Part shown: one piece after another, positions 59,301 through 64,000 of the stretch
Numbering within the stretch: the first letter of the stretch is position 1
Layout of the letters: each line of letters starts with the position of its first letter
Source of the DNA: Alphaproteobacteria bacterium HT1-32
GTDB taxonomy: Bacteria; Pseudomonadota; Alphaproteobacteria; Rhodospirillales; HT1-32
NCBI GenBank assembly: GCA_009649675.1
Contig: WJPL01000001.1
Location: 2,066,469-2,130,468 of the forward strand
Length of the DNA stretch: 64,000 bases
Direction of reading: 5' to 3'
Program-made: the position numbers and the translations under genes
Notes under the pieces: model-generated
The model's database searches: none
What the model saw: the letters and a program-made list of their open reading frames with translations, nothing else
Told to the model about the DNA's origin: nothing

Positions 59301-60758
59301 ATGGAAGCTCTCGCAAATATCCGGCAGCAGGCTGCCAATGTTCTTGTCCCGTTTCTCTGGGTCCATTCGGCGCTGATTGTTCTCGCCGGTTTTCATGCGG
59401 GAAATGACTGGACTGGGTCTCTGGTCGCGTCGGTGATTTTCTGCGTCGTGGCGACGCTGGCCTGGCGACTGCCTTCCTGTCCGCGGATCATCATGCGGGT
59501 TATTACGGCTGTGGCCCTGATGGGGCAGGTCATGTTGCTGGTCTATATGTATCGCAATCATCCGTGGCAGATTGATCTGCATATGTATTTCTTTGCCGGT
59601 CTCGCGATGCTGGCATTTTTCTGTGACGTGACGGTTCTTCTGGCAGCGGCAGCTGTGGTGGCCGTTCATCATCTGTCGCTGAATTTCGTTCTGCCGACCT
59701 GCATTTTTCCCGATGGGGCCAATTTCTTCCGGGTGGTGCTCCATGCAGTGATTGTCGTTGCGGAAACTCTGGTGCTGTTGGTTCTCGTCATCCGTCTGAA
59801 CCGGAATTTTCTTGCAGCCGACGTTTCGATGTCTGAGCTGAAAGCAGCTGGCGAGAGTATCAGGGCAGAACAGGCCCGCGCACAGGAGGTTGAGAACGAG
59901 GCACGTATTCAGCGGGTCCAGACACGTCAGGAACTCGCGGGTAATATTGAGCAGTCAATTGGCAGTGCGATTGGCCGGATTGCCGGAACATCTGACGATG
60001 TCCGGCGCACGGCGGGTACAGTGAAAGATGTTTCCAGAGAAACGGCAGAGCAGGCTGGCGAGGTCTCCCGTTCGGTGAATGCGGCATCTGATCGTGTTGC
60101 CGGTATCGCCGCGGCCATGGAGGAAATGAATGCCTCTGTCGCCGAAATAGCCCGTCAGGTCGCAACTTCTGCGGAAGTCGCGCGGGAGGCAGAAACGGAA
60201 GCAGGTTCTGCAATGGGGCAGGTCCGTGATCTGGATGCGAGTTCGCACAAGATTGGCCATGTGGTTCAGCTGATTACCGATATTGCCGAGCAGACCAACC
60301 TGCTGGCCCTGAATGCGACAATCGAGGCCGCACGTGCAGGGGATGCCGGTAAGGGGTTCGCCGTGGTCGCCAATGAGGTGAAGAACCTTGCAACCCAGAC
60401 CGCGAAAGCGACCAAGGATATTGCCGAACAGGTCGGCTCCATTCAGTCGGCAACCGGTGTGACGGTTGAGGCCATCGAGCATATCAACGCGACAATTAAT
60501 CGTATGAATGAAATTTCCGGCACAATTTCTGCTGCCGTCGAGGAGCAGGAAGCGGCTAACCGGGAAATTTCCTCAGGCGTTCAGGACGCCGCTAATGAAA
60601 CGGCGATCATTGCGCAGGGTGTGGGGGCACTGGCTGATGCTGCCGGACAGCTCGACCAGACCGCAGCCGAACTGGATGAAGCTGCATCCTCCCTCGCGTC
60701 CGAAACCGATGGAGTCCGGCAGGATCTCGGCAGCTTTGTGGAAAAGCTGCGCTCTTGA
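59301..60758 (+). CDS. Methyl-accepting chemotaxis protein with a multi-helix membrane sensor
   Basis: The 485-residue receptor has about six membrane helices in residues 15-170 and no large periplasmic domain. The signalling part contains the MCP core [21 protein letters not shown] near residue 328, which is the conserved hairpin tip. The membrane part carries several His: [11 protein letters not shown] near residue 92, VHHLSLNF near 120, and a later His in a helix, raising the possibility of a buried cofactor or metal. No CheB/CheR-binding C-terminal pentapeptide is seen. Confidence 0.85.
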   Translation: MEALANIRQQAANVLVPFLWVHSALIVLAGFHAGNDWTGSLVASVIFCVVATLAWRLPSCPRIIMRVITAVALMGQVMLLVYMYRNHPWQIDLHMYFFAGLAMLAFFCDVTVLLAAAAVVAVHHLSLNFVLPTCIFPDGANFFRVVLHAVIVVAETLVLLVLVIRLNRNFLAADVSMSELKAAGESIRAEQARAQEVENEARIQRVQTRQELAGNIEQSIGSAIGRIAGTSDDVRRTAGTVKDVSRETAEQAGEVSRSVNAASDRVAGIAAAMEEMNASVAEIARQVATSAEVAREAETEAGSAMGQVRDLDASSHKIGHVVQLITDIAEQTNLLALNATIEAARAGDAGKGFAVVANEVKNLATQTAKATKDIAEQVGSIQSATGVTVEAIEHINATINRMNEISGTISAAVEEQEAANREISSGVQDAANETAIIAQGVGALADAAGQLDQTAAELDEAASSLASETDGVRQDLGSFVEKLRS

Positions 60759-60820
60759 CACTGAAGAGAGCCACTTCTATTGCTGATAGATTTCTTTCTG
60801 TAATCTATTTTAAGTGGTGA

Positions 60821-61471
60821 ATGATGAGAATTCTGTCGGCGTTTGTCCTGCTTGTCTTGTTGACAGGTTGCCAGTCCCATATCGGCAAGGGGCCGATTAC
60901 CCTCTCCCCCACTGTGCAGAGTCATATCGCAAAAGCGATGGAAGATTCTACAGTCAGCTATATTGCGGTTTCTGAAGACGGGCAAAGAGTTGGCTGGGCA
61001 TATTGCCCGGCGGGATATGCCTCGGTTTGCAGCGGGAACAACGGAGCTGTCGTTGCGATCAACAGCTGCGAACGCAGTGGCAAAAAGTGCTATATTTACG
61101 CAAATGGAAAAACTGTCCTGTGGGACAAGTCTGCGCCGGCGTCTGAGGACTCCTATGGGTCAAAGCTTTCCAGCCAGCCCTGGAAGGAATTTGTGCTGAC
61201 TGTGCCAGGTGGTGCGTCTGACATCTCCGGGCCGGTTACATGGAACGCCAGTCAGGTTTACGGTGAATTCTCCGTTGAGTCTGAAGATAGGGGCTACCGG
61301 GGATGTGCCGGGGAAATCACCCGGAGGTTGTCGGCAACGACCGGGCGCTGGCAATTATATTGCGCAAGTGGCCAGTCGTACGCGGGGGCTGTGGATTTCA
61401 GCGATTCGAAAGTCCTGAAGGGTGTTGGCTCTTCGCCGACAGGCGAGACCGTCAAAATCAGGATAGAGTGA
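60821..61471 (+). CDS. Lipoprotein, hypothetical, 216 residues
   Basis: The protein has a lipobox signal: MMRILSAFVLLVLLTGC with Cys17. The mature part has at least six further Cys and no recognised domain; it carries SYIAVSEDGQRVGWAYCPAGYASVC-type sequence near residues 46-70 and DSKVLKGVGSSPTGETVKI near the C terminus. ATG 60821 and 60824 are adjacent alternatives. Directly upstream is a 7-bp inverted repeat ATAGATT/AATCTAT (60786-60808) followed by TTTT. It ends at the base before the stop of the next gene on the other strand. Confidence 0.75.
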   Translation: MMRILSAFVLLVLLTGCQSHIGKGPITLSPTVQSHIAKAMEDSTVSYIAVSEDGQRVGWAYCPAGYASVCSGNNGAVVAINSCERSGKKCYIYANGKTVLWDKSAPASEDSYGSKLSSQPWKEFVLTVPGGASDISGPVTWNASQVYGEFSVESEDRGYRGCAGEITRRLSATTGRWQLYCASGQSYAGAVDFSDSKVLKGVGSSPTGETVKIRIE

Positions 61472-62623
61472 TCAGGCTGTCCGGCAGAGCGCGAGGCAGG
61501 TGATATCGTCTGCCGGGTCAGCACCACCGATATGGTGGTTGAGGCTCTGCATCGCACTGCCGACGACATCGGCAGCTGACGACCCGTCGGCCTGCTCTGA
61601 CAGCAGGCGAATCAGCCGTGAGGTTTCAAACCGTTCACCGGCATCGTCGCGGGCATCGATGGCGCCGTCTGTATAGATAATCAGCCGGTCACCGGCTGCC
61701 AGCGAGGCAGATCGTGTTTCGTAAGGCAGACCGGACTGAACGCCGGCAATAACTCCGTCCGGATTGTCCAGCCGGTCGATCCCGCCACCACGACGCCGGA
61801 TGATCGGCAGGTCATGTCCGGCATTGGCAAATTCCAGATCGCCGCTGGCCGGGTCATAGACCGCATAGAACAGGGTGACGAGCATATTTGCCGGTTCCTG
61901 ATCGGCAATCTGATCGTTGACCCGGTGCAGGCATTCGCCGGGCGTGCAGCCGGAAAGAGCTGTTGCCTTCAGCATGGTGCGTGCAATGGCCATAAACAGG
62001 GCGGCGGGTACGCCTTTACCGGCGATATCACCGACGACCAGCCCGATACGGGCGTCCGGCAGATGAAAAACGTCATAGAAATCACCGCCGACAGCCCGCG
62101 CCGGATGCATTTCTGCATGGACCTCATAGCGGTCATCTTTTGGAAACTGTCGCGGCAGAATGCTTTGCTGGAGCCGCCTTGCAACTTCCAGCTCACGCCG
62201 GATGGAGGTCAGTTCCATTTCCTGCTTTTCCGCGTCACGGAGCAGGGCAACATGTTCAATCGTTTTGTTCAGCGTGATTTCCAGATCCTGGAAGTCGATC
62301 GGTTTGGTGACAAAATCAAAAGCACCGGAATTCATGGCACTGCGGATATTGTCCATATCGCCGTAAGCGGAAACCACGACAGCCTTGATATCAGGCCGTA
62401 TGTCAGCCAGTTCGTTCAGCAGGGCGAGGCCATCCATGCGGGGCATGTTGATATCGGTCAGCAGCACATCAATGGCAGGGTTCTCGACCAGCGTCTGCAG
62501 GGCATGCTCGCCGTTTGCGGCAAACAGAAAGTTCAGTTCACCCGAGCGGATACGCCGCCGGAATCGCTGGCGGACAAGCATCTCGAAATCAGGTTCATCA
62601 TCGGCAACCAGGATGGTTGGCAT
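61472..62623 (-). CDS. Response regulator with SpoIIE-type PP2C phosphatase domain
   Basis: The 384-residue protein has a REC domain with Asp8/Asp9, phosphoacceptor Asp57, Ser85 and Lys107. A coiled linker follows (about 120-160), and a SpoIIE/RsbU-like PPM phosphatase domain contains GGDFYDVFHL and VVGDIAGKG, with the terminal DDITCLALC. Such proteins dephosphorylate anti-anti-sigma factors on a signal. No partner-switch genes (rsbV, rsbW type) are in the window. ATG 62623 is used; the frame opens further upstream without similarity. Confidence 0.9.
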   Translation of the reverse strand: MPTILVADDEPDFEMLVRQRFRRRIRSGELNFLFAANGEHALQTLVENPAIDVLLTDINMPRMDGLALLNELADIRPDIKAVVVSAYGDMDNIRSAMNSGAFDFVTKPIDFQDLEITLNKTIEHVALLRDAEKQEMELTSIRRELEVARRLQQSILPRQFPKDDRYEVHAEMHPARAVGGDFYDVFHLPDARIGLVVGDIAGKGVPAALFMAIARTMLKATALSGCTPGECLHRVNDQIADQEPANMLVTLFYAVYDPASGDLEFANAGHDLPIIRRRGGGIDRLDNPDGVIAGVQSGLPYETRSASLAAGDRLIIYTDGAIDARDDAGERFETSRLIRLLSEQADGSSAADVVGSAMQSLNHHIGGADPADDITCLALCRTA

Positions 62624-63000
62624 ATTGATCTGTCTTGTTGCTGGTAGGGGTGAAATGGCCATGGAAAGCGCGAAAGTACAACTCTGTATTAGGTCTCAGG
62701 CTTGTGGCATCAATTTGACGATCAGCAAGGTCATCTCACGGAGGCCGCAGTATTCCTGATTTTACAGCACCGGGCAGCCCCCACCATTCTCTCCTGATGA
62801 CATTTCCCGGATTTTACCACTGTCACGGGCAGTGTCCCGGTTTCGGACTGACGATCAGGATAACCAGAGAAAATGGACGATGTTGCCGTTGTTACTGACC
62901 ATCGTGCAGACCAGTTCAGCACTGTTGTTTGAGGCCGAACAAATTCTCTGCGTGATTTCGATTCATTCCACAGCTAAAACTTTATCTATAGATATTATCT
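62624..63000. other. Divergent intergenic region
   Basis: The 377 bases between the phosphatase gene and the CYTH-CHAD gene contain no supported gene. The last 50 bases are AT-rich and include the 12-bp palindrome TATCTATAGATA (62983-62994), six bases before the CYTH-CHAD start, a possible operator or -10 region. Confidence 0.5.
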
Positions 63001-64000
63001 ATGAAGGTTTTATTACACGTGACCAATTCATCAGTGACTGAGACTGAGCTCAAGCTTTCAATTGATCCGAAAAAGTTAAGGGATATTGCGTCTGTCATTC
63101 CAGCGGGATGGGAGATGGGGAAGCCGAAGACCAGAAAACTCATCAATACCTATTACGACACTGATGACCTTCGCTTCCTGAAGGCCGGTTGCTCCCTGCG
63201 TGTCCGTGAAACCGGCGGGCGGTTCATTCAGACCATCAAGTCGGACTCCGGTTCGGATGTGTTGCATCGCAGGCTGGAGCAGAATCGCGAACTTACGGAC
63301 AGCACCATTACGGCTCCGACAATTGATGACCCGAAGCTGGCAGAACAGATCGGCTTTCTGTTTCCTGATGGTCTGGTGATGATCTTTTCAAACCAGTTCG
63401 AACGCCGGTCGGTGGAACTGACCTGTACAGATACCGGGACCCTTGTCGAAGTGGCCTTCGACAAGGGGGTGGTCCGGTCAGGGCGGCAGCAACAGCCTTT
63501 CGCGGAAGTTGAAATCGAGCTTCTGGAAGGCAAGCCGGCCGATCTCTACCGGCTTGCGCAGCAGTTTCTCGAAAGCGGTCCGCTGTATCTGAGCGGCGAG
63601 ACGAAGTCGTCGCGGGGTTACAGACTGGCACGGAATATTCTGCCGGATTACAGGCTGGCAGGTGCGCCGGTGCTGGAAGCGGATATCTCCATCGGGGCGG
63701 CGATGCGGACAATCTTCAAGGATTGTTTCAGTCAGTGGATGGCCAATCAGGCTGCGCTGCTCTCGGATCATGATCCGGAAGCCGTGCATCAGATGCGGGT
63801 CGCGTTACGACGCTTCCGGTCTGCCTTGTCTCTTCTTTCAGACTATCTGCCGGAGGCAGAAGCCAGTCGTATAGGGCGTGAGGTGAGATGGATTGCAGAT
63901 GCTCTGGGGCCGGCCCGTGATCTGGATGTCTTCATGGGGGAAATCCTGACCGGGACTGCGGATGGGGCCCTGACGCCGGACATTCTGGAGCCATTGCGGG
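63001..64000 (+). CDS. CYTH and CHAD domain protein, 3'-truncated
   Basis: The frame opens at ATG 63001 and runs off the window after 333 codons. The N-terminal CYTH domain has the ExExK motif E-T-E-L-K near residue 15, basic residues along the tunnel, and EVEIELLEGKP near residue 168. A CHAD domain begins near residue 230 with HQMRVALRRFRSAL. CYTH domains hydrolyse or bind triphosphates, and CHAD domains bind polyphosphate; combined proteins are often linked to polyphosphate granules. No stop is visible in the window. Confidence 0.9.
   Translation, partial: MKVLLHVTNSSVTETELKLSIDPKKLRDIASVIPAGWEMGKPKTRKLINTYYDTDDLRFLKAGCSLRVRETGGRFIQTIKSDSGSDVLHRRLEQNRELTDSTITAPTIDDPKLAEQIGFLFPDGLVMIFSNQFERRSVELTCTDTGTLVEVAFDKGVVRSGRQQQPFAEVEIELLEGKPADLYRLAQQFLESGPLYLSGETKSSRGYRLARNILPDYRLAGAPVLEADISIGAAMRTIFKDCFSQWMANQAALLSDHDPEAVHQMRVALRRFRSALSLLSDYLPEAEASRIGREVRWIADALGPARDLDVFMGEILTGTADGALTPDILEPLR

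Overview
The window is 64 kb of GC-rich chromosome from an alphaproteobacterium, probably of the Rhodospirillales or a close relative. Family-level evidence is a fused cysN-cysC gene, short-form hisG, the UPF0262 gene beside hisD, the ftsZ-lpxC-bamD-recN-ligA order, an FtsZ ending in the alphaproteobacterial tail [11 protein letters not shown], and a full CtrA-type site upstream of mraZ. The species cannot be named from this sequence. No plasmid, phage, transposon or CRISPR signal was found.

Layout. 1-6.7 kb: the 3' end of cysNC, a small membrane protein, a GST-like protein, pepA, a MarR-like regulator, an unrecognised gene, and a ghrA-tauE pair on the minus strand. 6.7-25.4 kb: a complete dcw cluster in the order mraZ-rsmH-ftsL-ftsI-murE-murF-mraY-murD-ftsW-murG-murC-murB-ddl-ftsQ-ftsA-ftsZ, nearly all on overlapping or touching start and stop codons. 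It is preceded by a CtrA-type site and a five-unit MraZ box array. 25.6-31.6 kb: lpxC, bamD, recN, ligA. 31.7-32.7 kb: an AT-rich patch carrying pyrF and apparently the first codons of trpF. 33.3-39.8 kb, minus strand: two HupE/UreJ-like proteins with serB, a DUF6065-like protein with an MmgE/PrpD protein, and xsc.

40-53 kb: a secreted protein; a three-gene minus-strand operon (isochorismatase-like hydrolase, alpha/beta hydrolase, UbiD-family decarboxylase); an RhlE-type helicase; a stand-alone RAM domain; an LprI-like protein; an unusual SDR; a class A PBP; a Bcr/CflA-type MFS transporter; and an MscS-type channel. 53-58 kb, minus strand: a small gene, a dCMP-deaminase-like gene, murA, hisG, hisD, UPF0262 and a low-molecular-weight phosphatase-like gene. 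58-64 kb: an EF-hand protein, tRNA-Thr(GGT), a membrane-anchored chemoreceptor, a lipoprotein, a REC-SpoIIE phosphatase, and the start of a CYTH-CHAD protein cut by the window edge.

Most of the window is conserved housekeeping DNA for peptidoglycan precursor synthesis, septation, lipid A and outer-membrane assembly, and repair. The strongest anomaly is the AT-rich pyrF patch, best explained as in-place replacement of the native gene, with one junction inside trpF. Other points worth a second look are the combined CtrA and MraZ control sites at the head of dcw, an SDR without its catalytic Tyr and Lys, a duplicated motif in the EF-hand protein, a perfect inverted repeat abutting the helicase promoter, and a BamD with a repeat-bearing tail. 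I did not find a clearly new multi-gene system.
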